A stretch of 11,248 bases of DNA from JBHHXR01 sp046757205. Its GTDB lineage: Bacteria > Pseudomonadota > Alphaproteobacteria > Rhodobacterales > Rhodobacteraceae. Positions 1 to 6,786 of the stretch are shown in pieces. A model generated the notes under the pieces. The model saw only the letters and a list, made by a program, of their open reading frames with translations. It ran no database searches and was not told where the DNA came from. The stretch lies in contig JBHHXR010000112.1 of assembly GCA_046757205.1 (NCBI GenBank), positions 1-11,248 of the forward strand. The letters run 5' to 3'. Positions within the stretch are counted from its first letter, which is position 1; every line of letters starts with the position of its first letter. The translations under genes were made by a program, and so were the position numbers.

Positions 1-1545
1 GCCGCCTTCGCCGCTGAAACAGCTCTGGAAACCGGCGTAGTCGGTCAGGTTCGCCGCCTCCAGCGCCGCGCCTCCGGCGTGCAGGCGCGCAAGTCCGCCC
101 CGAGTTTCCAGACGCGAGAACACCGCGACGGCCGCGCGCTCGGCCATCGCGACCCACTCCCCGCGGTCAAGAGCGATGCCCGCCTCGGCCAGCGCCCGGA
201 TCATCAGCCCGTTCCAGCCTCCGATCACCTTTTCGTCGCGCAACGGACGGGGGCGGGCATCGCGCGCGGCGCGCAGCCTTTCCAGGATCGGATCGAGCCG
301 GCCGAAATCCACCGTGGCACCCGGGGCGAGATGGGCCACCGGGCCGGCCTCGACGGTCGGCTCCGCATCGAGATTCAACAGGCGGATCGCCGCGGCCGCA
401 TCGGTTCCCAGAGCGTCCTCCGCCTGTCGCGGCGACCAGACGAAGAAGGCACCCTCTTCGCGGCGGCCCTCGGCATCGAGGCTGTCGGCGTCCTCCGCCG
501 CAAAGAACGCGCCGTCTTCCGCCGTCATGTCCCGCGCCACATATTCGGCGCAACGAGCCACTGACCGCGCGTGAGACGGGTCATCCGTGACCTGCCACAA
601 CTGGGTATAGCATTGCATCAAAAGCGCCTGATTATACAACATTTTTTCAAAATGCGGCGTGCGCCATCCGACGTCCACCGAATAGCGGTGAAAACCGCCG
701 CCGACATGGTCGTGCAAGCCGCCGCGGGCCATCATGTCCAGGCTGTGCCGCGCCATCTCGCGGGCCTCCTCGCCGCCTTCGCGCCGCCAGTGATCGAGCA
801 GGAACAGCAGGTAGCCTTCGTGGGGAAACTGCGTGCCGGTCGAGAATCCGCCGTGGTCCGGATTGTAGGCGCGGCGAAGGTCGGTGAACGCCCGATCCGG
901 CAGTTCGGCAAGATCGGCCGCCGGCGCCCGGCGGCCGGCAATCTCGCGCAGGCGTGCTGAAAACTGCCGCGCAAACGCCTCGATTTCCTTGCGTTTTTCG
1001 CGCCAGCCGCCGGCCACGCCGGACAGGACCTGCATGAACTGCCGGCGCGGGAAATAGGTTCCGGTGTGGAAAGGGCTGCCGTCGGGCAGAGCCCACACGG
1101 AGTTCGGCCAGCCTGCCTGACCCTGCTGCACCGACGTCGCGGTTATGTAGATATGATCGACGTCGGGGCGCTGCTCGCGGTCCAGTTTCACCGGCAGGAA
1201 GTTGCCGTTCAAGAGCTCCGCGACCTCTTCGTTGTCGAAACTTTCGTCCTCCATGACATGGCACCAGTGACAGGTGGCGTAGCCGGCGGAGAGGAATACC
1301 GGCACGTCGCGCCGCGCGGCCTCGGCCAGGGCGGCGTCACCCCATGGCCACCAATCCACCGGGTTGTGGGCGTGCTGCAGAAGGTACGGCGAAGCTTCCC
1401 GGACAAGCCGGTTGACGTAGCGCGGCTGGCCGGCGTCCCTGAGGTGCGTGCGCGGCGCGTAATTCTTTCCCTTCGCCGCCAGGACGGTCTCCAGCTCGGC
1501 GTGCAGGGCCGGGTCGCGCGGCGGTCCCGGCGGCGGGCGGGCCAT
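1..1545 (-). CDS. DUF255 / YyaL-type thioredoxin-domain protein (C-terminus cut by window edge)
   Basis: The minus-strand frame is open from an ATG at 1545 to base 1, giving 515 residues without a stop; family members usually run to about 650-700, so the C-terminal quarter lies outside. After a short N-terminal extension, the hallmark SPYLLQHAHNPVDWWPWG (about residues 54-71) opens a thioredoxin-like domain. Its CHWC motif lies at residues 92-95, followed by HVMEDESF. A second hallmark, GGGFHRYSVD...TPHFEKMLYNQ, falls near residues 279-305 and opens the (alpha/alpha)6-barrel region related to N-acylglucosamine 2-epimerases. The family (YyaL in Bacillus; spermatogenesis-associated protein 20 in animals) is widespread but its biochemical activity is not settled. 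No signal peptide is visible, so a cytoplasmic location is likely. The start lies one base after the stop of the upstream exported-protein gene and lacks a strong ribosome binding site, suggesting translational coupling. No residue of the two motifs is missing. Confidence 0.93.
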   Translation of the reverse strand, partial: MARPPPGPPRDPALHAELETVLAAKGKNYAPRTHLRDAGQPRYVNRLVREASPYLLQHAHNPVDWWPWGDAALAEAARRDVPVFLSAGYATCHWCHVMEDESFDNEEVAELLNGNFLPVKLDREQRPDVDHIYITATSVQQGQAGWPNSVWALPDGSPFHTGTYFPRRQFMQVLSGVAGGWREKRKEIEAFARQFSARLREIAGRRAPAADLAELPDRAFTDLRRAYNPDHGGFSTGTQFPHEGYLLFLLDHWRREGGEEAREMARHSLDMMARGGLHDHVGGGFHRYSVDVGWRTPHFEKMLYNQALLMQCYTQLWQVTDDPSHARSVARCAEYVARDMTAEDGAFFAAEDADSLDAEGRREEGAFFVWSPRQAEDALGTDAAAAIRLLNLDAEPTVEAGPVAHLAPGATVDFGRLDPILERLRAARDARPRPLRDEKVIGGWNGLMIRALAEAGIALDRGEWVAMAERAAVAVFSRLETRGGLARLHAGGAALEAANLTDYAGFQSCFSGEGG

Positions 1546-1546
1546 A

Positions 1547-1993
1547 TCAGCCGATGACCTGGGTTTCGCAGGTGAAAGGGGCGGCTATCACGCGGTCGAC
1601 CTGCTGGCTCGGCTGCTCGGGATCGTCGGACGTGATGAAAATCTTGTCGCCGCTGATCCTGTGCTGGAACCTGTCGGGGCCCAAAACGTAGCCGTCATAG
1701 CTGAACGTGAAGCTGTACCAAGGGGCCTCGTAGCGCCAGTAGCCGGAGTAGCAGGTGCCGTCATCGAGTTCGAAATAGATGCGGTCCGTCCCCGAGACAT
1801 AGTATTCCCGGCCGAAATACACACCGTCTATCGTATAGTAGACCGTCTTGCCGGCGGTCATCTCGCGCCAGGTGCCTGGCGCAATGGGCGTGCCTTCGCT
1901 TCCGGCACCGGCCTGTGAAGCGGCGAGTTGCGCAGCCAGCAGCGTAGCGGCCGCGGCGCCGGCGAGTTGATGTCTGATCACGATGCCCCGCAT
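1547..1993 (-). CDS. small exported protein of unknown function
   Basis: I do not recognise a named family with certainty. The ATG at 1993 gives 148 residues. A typical Sec signal peptide is visible: a basic start (MRGIVIRHQ), an Ala/Leu-rich core to about residue 25, and a likely signal peptidase I site after ASQAGA (residue 30). A GTG at 2023 would add ten residues ahead of this; neither start has a convincing ribosome binding site, and ATG was chosen because it gives a normal signal peptide. The mature part is rich in Tyr, Phe and Trp (GKTVYYTIDGVYFGREYY, CYSGYWRYEAPWYSF) and looks all-beta. It has two cysteines, C81 and C142, which could form a periplasmic disulfide. The G-K-T-x-x-Y ... 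G-x-x-x-G-x-E/Y-Y ... G-x-C-x-x-G-x-W layout resembles short uncharacterised periplasmic proteins of alphaproteobacteria (DUF995-like), by pattern only. It is the first gene of a two-gene unit with the DUF255 protein. Confidence 0.8.
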   Translation of the reverse strand: MRGIVIRHQLAGAAAATLLAAQLAASQAGAGSEGTPIAPGTWREMTAGKTVYYTIDGVYFGREYYVSGTDRIYFELDDGTCYSGYWRYEAPWYSFTFSYDGYVLGPDRFQHRISGDKIFITSDDPEQPSQQVDRVIAAPFTCETQVIG

Positions 1994-2147
1994 TTTGCGC
2001 CGCAAGGCTAGTGAAACGGGCACCCGCGGGCAAGACCCGGAAAGACCGTATTGGCCAAATTATGGGCGGAAACGTCGTTTTGGGGATTGGCAGCGCCGGG
2101 CGGCGGGCTAAAGTCCGGCCCTGCCGTTCGCCGCAGGGGACGAAGTC
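1994..2147. promoter_or_regulatory. divergent intergenic region, exported protein / formate dehydrogenase beta
   Basis: About 154 bases separate the two divergent starts, so promoters for both directions should lie here. On the plus strand, TTGGCA (2087-2092) and TAAAGT (2109-2114) are 16 bases apart and give a plausible weak sigma-70 promoter about 30 bases before the formate dehydrogenase start. An 8-bp palindrome TTGGCCAA lies at 2051-2058, and CCCGCGGG lies at 2023-2030. On the minus strand CATAAT (2065-2060) resembles a -10 box, without a good -35. No terminator or RNA gene was seen. Confidence 0.3.
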
Positions 2148-3845
2148 ATGACGAAGCATCAGACATCAACGGGCATCTGGAAATCGGCGCGCGGCAAGGG
2201 CCGGGTGACGCCGAAGGGCCGGCAACTGGACGAGACGGCGCATGCCGAGGTGGCGGCGCTCCTCGGCGGCCGGCCGCGCCGGCGTGATTTGCTGATCGAG
2301 CATCTGCACCTCATTCAGGACCGCTACGGCCATCTGTCGGCGGCGCACTTGCGGGCGCTGGCCGAGGAGATGCGCCTGGCGCAGGCGGAAGTCTACGAAG
2401 TGGCGAGTTTCTACGCTCATTTCGACGTCGTGAAGGAAGGCGAAGAAGCGCCGCCGGGGCTGACCATCCGGGTGTGCGATTCGCTTTCCTGCGAGCTGGC
2501 GGGGTCGAAAGCGCTGCTGCGCGACCTGGCGGTGAAATACAATGGCCGGGGCAAGGTTCGCGTGGTTCGCGCGCCCTGCATGGGGCGCTGCGATACCGCG
2601 CCGGTTCTGGAACTTGGCCACAACCATATCGACCATGCCGACACGGCCAAGGTGGCTGCCGCCATCGAGGCGGACGACACGCATGCGCATGTGCCGGTCT
2701 ACGAGGAGTTCGAGGCGTATCGCGACGACGGCGGTTACCGCGCGCTGGAGGCGCTGCGCGGCGGGGCGAAATCGGTCGATCAGGTGCAGGACGACCTGCT
2801 TGCCTCCGGCCTGCGCGGCCTCGGTGGCGCGGGCTTCCCGGCGGGCCGGAAATGGTCATTCGTGCGGGCCGAGGAAGGGCCGCGCTATCTGGCGGTAAAC
2901 GGCGACGAGGGCGAGCCGGGAACCTTCAAGGACCGCTACTACCTGGAGCGCGAACCGCACGTTTTTCTGGAGGGCACGCTGATCGCCGCCTGGGCGGCGG
3001 AGGCGGAAAAGGCCTTTATCTACATACGCGACGAATATCCGGCGGTGCTGGAAATCCTGCGGCGTGAAATTGCCGCGGTGGAGGCGGCGGGGCTGGCGGC
3101 GACGGGCTATCTGGAGCTTCGCCGCGGCGCCGGCGCCTATATCTGCGGCGAGGAAAGCGCGATGATCGAATCGATCGAGGGCAAGCGCGGCCTGCCGCGC
3201 CACCGGCCGCCCTACGTGGCACAAGTCGGCGTCTTCGGCCGCCCGACGCTGGTGCACAACGTCGAGACGCTCTACTGGGTTACCAAGGTGTGCCGCGGCG
3301 GGCCGGCGATACTCAACAGCCACGAGAAGAACGGGCGCAGGGGGCTACGGTCCTATTCGGTGTCGGGACGGGTGCGGGAGCCGGGCGTGAAGCTGCTGCC
3401 GGCGGGGTCCACGATAACGGACATCATCGAGGCCTGCGGCGGCATGGCGGACGGGCACGAGTTCGCCGCCTACCAGCCGGGCGGGCCGTCCTCGGGCCTT
3501 CTGCCCGCCTCGATGCACGACATTCCGCTCGATTTCGACACCCTGCAACCGCACGGCTCGTTCATCGGCTCGGCGGCCGTTGTCGTGCTGTCGGACAAGG
3601 ACAGCGCGCGCGCCGCAGCGCTGAACATGCTGCGGTTCTTCGAGGACGAAAGCTGCGGCCAGTGCACGCCCTGCCGGGTGGGCTGCGAAAAGGCTGTCAA
3701 GCTGATGCAGGCGGATCGCTGGGACCAGGGGTTGCTGGAAGAGCTGTGCGAGACGATGGCGGACGCCTCGATCTGCGGGCTCGGGCAGGCGGCGCCGAAC
3801 CCGATCCGGCTGGTGATGAAGCATTTCCCGGAAGAGATTTCCTGA
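2148..3845 (+). CDS. fdh1B: NAD-dependent formate dehydrogenase beta subunit (fused NuoE-NuoF domains)
   Basis: This 565-residue diaphorase subunit would pass electrons from formate oxidation in the alpha subunit to NAD+ through FMN, in the cytoplasm. The N-terminal part (about 20-180) is a NuoE-like thioredoxin-fold [2Fe-2S] domain with ligands C110, C115, C144 and C148. The rest is NuoF-like: the FMN/NADH glycine-rich stretch GLGGAGFPAGRKW (224-236), GDEGEPGTFKDR (252-263), GAGAYICGEES (327-337), and a [4Fe-4S] site of C503-x2-C506-x2-C509 plus C543. Length, fusion order and phrases such as RRRDLLIEHLHLIQD and SFYAHFDVVKEG match, from memory, the beta subunit of the tungsten formate dehydrogenase of Methylorubrum extorquens rather than separate FdsG/FdsB or Nuo subunits. 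AGGGGA (2135-2140) lies seven bases before ATG. Genes on both sides are on the opposite strand, so no alpha subunit or chaperone gene is adjacent. All expected cofactor ligands are present, which argues against decay. A role with another NAD-linked partner (a hydrogenase, for example) is the main alternative. Confidence 0.9.
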   Translation: MTKHQTSTGIWKSARGKGRVTPKGRQLDETAHAEVAALLGGRPRRRDLLIEHLHLIQDRYGHLSAAHLRALAEEMRLAQAEVYEVASFYAHFDVVKEGEEAPPGLTIRVCDSLSCELAGSKALLRDLAVKYNGRGKVRVVRAPCMGRCDTAPVLELGHNHIDHADTAKVAAAIEADDTHAHVPVYEEFEAYRDDGGYRALEALRGGAKSVDQVQDDLLASGLRGLGGAGFPAGRKWSFVRAEEGPRYLAVNGDEGEPGTFKDRYYLEREPHVFLEGTLIAAWAAEAEKAFIYIRDEYPAVLEILRREIAAVEAAGLAATGYLELRRGAGAYICGEESAMIESIEGKRGLPRHRPPYVAQVGVFGRPTLVHNVETLYWVTKVCRGGPAILNSHEKNGRRGLRSYSVSGRVREPGVKLLPAGSTITDIIEACGGMADGHEFAAYQPGGPSSGLLPASMHDIPLDFDTLQPHGSFIGSAAVVVLSDKDSARAAALNMLRFFEDESCGQCTPCRVGCEKAVKLMQADRWDQGLLEELCETMADASICGLGQAAPNPIRLVMKHFPEEIS

Positions 3846-3855
3846 ACGCCTCAGG
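3841..3855. repeat. short inverted repeat across two convergent stop codons
   Basis: CCTGA-ACGCC-TCAGG forms a perfect 5-bp stem with a 5-base loop. The left arm contains the TGA of the formate dehydrogenase gene (3843-3845) and the right arm contains the stop of the convergent methyltransferase gene (3853-3851). A competing longer-loop pairing, CCTGAA (3841-3846) with TTCAGG (3858-3863), is also possible. There is no T-run, so it is at best a weak bidirectional terminator or RNA end-protecting hairpin. A stem this short can also arise by chance from the two stop codons. Confidence 0.3.
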
Positions 3856-4690
3856 CTTTCAGGTACAGCGAATTGGACCTTGTTCGGTCGATCAGCCGGT
3901 AACCGTGACGCGCGAACGCCGCTGCACAGCCTGGATAGTCGCCGTTCCGGTCCGGCCGCTCGATAACGATGCGTGCGGGCAGCAACTCGGGTGATGCGCC
4001 ATCGAGATAGGGCACCAGCGCCTTGTCCTCGAAACCTTCAATATCGATCTTGAGCACATCGACGCGGTCGAAGCCCGCTTCGTGAACCAGTGCTGCGAGT
4101 GTCCGCTGCGGCACCGCGCCATCGGGCGTGCTTTGCGCCTTTACGATCGCCACGTCATCCTTGCTGATACGCAGATCGACGCTGCCCTCTTGGTCGCCGA
4201 CCGCGGCCCCCACCGTTGTGATGTTTGCCAGGCCGCTGATCCGCGCGTTGTAGCGAAGGCGCGCGGTCATCGCGCCGTTGGCGTCGATCGACAATACCCT
4301 GCCCGCCTCCCCGACCGCGCGTGCCAGCGGCAGCGAATACGCCCCGATATTGCATCCGACATCCACCGCCTTGCCGCCTTCCGGCAAGCCTTCGACCAGG
4401 AAATCGATCTCCGGACCGTTGAATTTCGGCTTCAGCAAGAGGCCGTACTCGACGCTGTTGTTGCGTCCCTCGATCCTGTAGTTGCAGTCCCGGTACCGTA
4501 TGTCCAGCGGCCCGCCCAACGACATTATCAGCCGCGTCATCAGGTGGCGCGCCTTTCCGCGACCAAGGAAACTGTTGCGTGCCAGGCCAATCATCCCGGC
4601 CTGCACTCCTCTCGGCGCGTAGGCGCCGAACGCGACGTCATCGTCGATCTCGGTGGAATCGGCTTCAATTTCCGAGAGCGCGCGCGGCAT
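3851..4690 (-). CDS. FkbM family SAM-dependent methyltransferase
   Basis: The 279-residue protein has a class I methyltransferase fold. The SAM-binding motif I is VDVGCNIGAYSLPLA (109-123), the acidic end of strand 2 is SIDANG (134-139), and the family-typical VDVLKIDIEGFEDKAL (210-225) carries the D/E pair of FkbM proteins. FkbM enzymes usually O-methylate sugars or secondary metabolites, and many sit with polysaccharide or glycolipid genes. No such gene is nearby, so the substrate cannot be inferred. The first 60 or so residues, rich in acidic residues and then basic ones, precede the conserved fold and have no recognised motif. The start is supported by AAGGAAG about four to six bases upstream of the ATG. 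It converges on the formate dehydrogenase gene with only five bases between stops, and diverges from ftsY. It appears monocistronic. The C-terminus (RTRSNSLYLKA) ends with the final beta strand and looks complete. Confidence 0.88.
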   Translation of the reverse strand: MPRALSEIEADSTEIDDDVAFGAYAPRGVQAGMIGLARNSFLGRGKARHLMTRLIMSLGGPLDIRYRDCNYRIEGRNNSVEYGLLLKPKFNGPEIDFLVEGLPEGGKAVDVGCNIGAYSLPLARAVGEAGRVLSIDANGAMTARLRYNARISGLANITTVGAAVGDQEGSVDLRISKDDVAIVKAQSTPDGAVPQRTLAALVHEAGFDRVDVLKIDIEGFEDKALVPYLDGASPELLPARIVIERPDRNGDYPGCAAAFARHGYRLIDRTRSNSLYLKA

Positions 4691-4807
4691 GGGGCTTCCT
4701 TACACTCGAATGGCGGCACCCACAGGGCGGGCAGACGCAATTTAGTCGCTCTTTCATCTTGGAGAAAGGCGTATTAAGTGCAGGGCTCTTCAATCGCAGG
4801 TCACGGC
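4691..4807. promoter_or_regulatory. divergent intergenic region, methyltransferase / ftsY
   Basis: This stretch of about 117 bases must hold promoters for both neighbours, but I could not assign a convincing -35/-10 pair in either direction. It contains two ribosome-binding-site-like sequences for the plus strand: GGAGAAAGG (4761-4769) before an in-frame GTG at 4778, and AGG (4798-4800) before the ATG at 4808. No hairpin terminator or RNA gene was seen. Confidence 0.3.
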
Positions 4808-5875
4808 ATGTCATTTTTCAGAAAGCTCAAGGACCGGCTGGTCAAGTCATCCTCAAAGCTCGGAAAAGGGCTTGACGAGATCGTCGACGAGGGCGGGCCG
4901 GAAACCGCTGCAGAGTCGCAGTCCGCCGCCGCAACCGCGCCTGAACCCGCCCCGATAACGTCCGGCGAAACCACGCCGGAGCCGCCGGAAAAAGGCCTGC
5001 TGTCACGGCTGGTCGGGCGCAGCGGCGCGGCGCCGGCAAAAAAACGGGTACTCGACGACGACATGCTCGAAAGCCTCGAGGAGTTGCTGATTTCGGCCGA
5101 CATGGGCGTCGAAACCGCGCTCAAGGTTACCGCCAACATGGCCGAGGGGCGGTTCGGCAAGCGGCTCGGCGCCGACGAGATCAAGGCGCTGCTGGCCGGC
5201 GAGATCGAAAGCATTCTTGCGCCGGTCGCCCGGCCGATGCCGCTTTATCCAAAAAAGCCGCAGGTGGTGCTGGTGGTCGGCGTCAACGGCTCGGGCAAGA
5301 CCACCACCATCGGCAAGCTGGCCAGCCAGTTCAAGGCGGCCGGCAAGTCGGTGGTGATCGCCGCCGGCGACACCTTCCGCGCGGCGGCGGTGGAGCAGTT
5401 GCAGATCTGGGGCGAGCGCGCCGGGGTGCCGGTGATGACGGCGCCGGAAGGATCGGACCCGGCCAGTCTGGCCTACGACGCGATGACCAGGGCCGAGGCA
5501 GAGGGCGCCGATCTGCTGATGATCGACACCGCCGGGCGTCTGCAAAACCGCGCCGATCTGATGGAGGAACTGGCCAAGATCGTGCGGGTGATCCGCAAGA
5601 AGGACCCGGACGCGCCGCACAACACGCTCTTGGTTCTCGACGCGACGACGGGGCAGAACGCCCTGAACCAGGTGGAGATTTTCCGGAAGATCGCCGACGT
5701 TTCGGGGCTGGTGATGACCAAGCTCGACGGCACCGCCAAAGGCGGCGTGCTGGTGGCGCTGGCCGACCGGTTCGCACTCCCGATCCATGCCATCGGCGTC
5801 GGCGAGGGGATCGACGACCTGCAACCCTTCGACCCTGACGAGTTTGCCCGCGCCCTGACCGGTGCGGTCGCGTGA
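4808..5875 (+). CDS. ftsY: signal recognition particle receptor FtsY
   Basis: FtsY is the membrane-associated GTPase that docks SRP (Ffh-4.5S RNA) carrying nascent membrane proteins at the Sec translocon. The ATG at 4808 gives 355 residues. The N-terminus, MSFFRKLKDRLVKSSSKLGKGL, is the basic amphipathic membrane-targeting helix usual for the family, followed by a short acidic, Pro/Ala-rich A domain (to about 75) and the N domain. The G domain carries G1 GVNGSGKTTT (158-167), the insertion-box motif DTFRAAAVEQL, G3 DTAGR (240-244) and G4 TKLDG (304-308). An in-frame GTG at 4778 with its own good ribosome binding site would add ten residues (MQGSSIAGHG); ATG was chosen for homology and for AGG seven bases upstream. 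The stop overlaps the start of the next gene by four bases. All GTPase motifs are intact. Confidence 0.97.
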   Translation: MSFFRKLKDRLVKSSSKLGKGLDEIVDEGGPETAAESQSAAATAPEPAPITSGETTPEPPEKGLLSRLVGRSGAAPAKKRVLDDDMLESLEELLISADMGVETALKVTANMAEGRFGKRLGADEIKALLAGEIESILAPVARPMPLYPKKPQVVLVVGVNGSGKTTTIGKLASQFKAAGKSVVIAAGDTFRAAAVEQLQIWGERAGVPVMTAPEGSDPASLAYDAMTRAEAEGADLLMIDTAGRLQNRADLMEELAKIVRVIRKKDPDAPHNTLLVLDATTGQNALNQVEIFRKIADVSGLVMTKLDGTAKGGVLVALADRFALPIHAIGVGEGIDDLQPFDPDEFARALTGAVA

Positions 5876-6777
5876 GCGACTGGGTTCTCTCTGTCGAGGG
5901 AACCGAGGCCGGCCGCATCGCCGCGATGCTGCTGGCGCTCCTGTCGGCGGTGACGCATGCCGCCTTCGGGGCGCTGCAGAAGGGCCGCCACGACCCGTGG
6001 CTGTCGCGCGCCGCGGTGGACATTGGCTATGGCGGCATCGCGGCGGTCCTGCTGGTCCTTTTCGTGCCGCTGCCCGAACCTTACCTGTGGCCGGTCTTCG
6101 CCGGCATGATGGCGATCCACGTCACCTACAAGGCGCTGATGGCGATGGCCTATCAGCGCGGCGCCTACATGGTGGTCTATCCGATCGTGCGGGGCACCGG
6201 GCCGCTGGTGACGGTGCTGTTCGCAGGTTTCCTCTTCGGCGAGCACTTCACACGCGTGCAGTGGCTCGGGGTTTGGCTGCTGTCTGGCGGAATATTCGTT
6301 CTGGCGGCAGTCAACTTTCGCACCTCGGCTCTTGCAGCCCGGCACGCTCTGGCGGCGGCGATCGGGTTTGCGCTTCTGGCCGGGGTTACGGTGGCCGGTT
6401 ACACGACCTACGACGCCTACGGCATCCGGCTGAGCCCGGACCCGTTCACGTTTCTGGTGTGGTTTTTCTTTCTCGACGGTTTCAGCTTCGCGATCCTGAG
6501 CCTGCCGAAATGGCTTCCCGCGGCGCGGCGCGCGCCCGTCGGCCCGCTGGCGATGCGCGGGCTGGCCGGCGGTGTCATGGCCTATGTCAGTTTCGGCGGG
6601 GTGATGCTGGCGACGCGGCTCGACAAGGTCGGCGAGGCGGCGGTGCTGCGCGAAACCTCGGTGGTGTTCGCCGGGCTGATCGGCTGGCTCTTCCTGCGCG
6701 AACGGGTGGGCATGCTACGCTCCGCGCTCCTGATCGTGATTGCGGCCGGAGCCGTGGTGGTGGAATTCGGAGTCTGA
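5872..6777 (+). CDS. EamA/DMT-superfamily membrane transporter
   Basis: The 301-residue protein shows ten predicted membrane helices in two five-helix halves, as in the drug/metabolite transporter superfamily (EamA repeats). Examples are about 16-35, 50-67, 72-93, 97-122, 130-147, 158-178, 191-211, 228-247, 258-275 and 281-299. The EamA feature of a conserved stretch entering helix 4 is seen as AYMVVYPIVRGTGPLVTVLFAGFLFGE (98-124), and in the second half as EAAVLRETSVVFAGLIGWLFLRE (255-277). DMT members export or import metabolites such as amino acids and nucleosides; the substrate cannot be read from sequence. The GTG start at 5872 overlaps the ftsY TGA as GTGA, so translation is probably coupled. 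ispZ follows nine bases after its stop. Its position between ftsY and ispZ is an addition to a gene order that I recall as usually lacking it. Confidence 0.9.
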   Translation: MSDWVLSVEGTEAGRIAAMLLALLSAVTHAAFGALQKGRHDPWLSRAAVDIGYGGIAAVLLVLFVPLPEPYLWPVFAGMMAIHVTYKALMAMAYQRGAYMVVYPIVRGTGPLVTVLFAGFLFGEHFTRVQWLGVWLLSGGIFVLAAVNFRTSALAARHALAAAIGFALLAGVTVAGYTTYDAYGIRLSPDPFTFLVWFFFLDGFSFAILSLPKWLPAARRAPVGPLAMRGLAGGVMAYVSFGGVMLATRLDKVGEAAVLRETSVVFAGLIGWLFLRERVGMLRSALLIVIAAGAVVVEFGV

Positions 6778-6786
6778 GAGGGTTAT

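Noticed and set aside
79..1557. Plus-strand open frames in the first 1.5 kb, and other minus-strand frames there
   Set aside because: The minus-strand DUF255 protein (no stop in the window) explains the whole region with conserved motifs.
2023..2030. CCCGCGGG and TTGGCCAA short palindromes in the 1994-2147 interval as operators
   Set aside because: Eight-base GC-rich palindromes are common by chance in DNA of this composition, and nothing else supports them.
4082..4777. 231-codon plus-strand open frame opposite the methyltransferase gene
   Set aside because: The opposite strand carries the full FkbM motif set with a good ribosome binding site; this frame shows no family resemblance.
5003..6345. 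Several long minus-strand open frames under ftsY and the transporter gene
   Set aside because: These are shadows: His/Arg/Gly-rich translations with no recognisable motif, opposite conserved genes.
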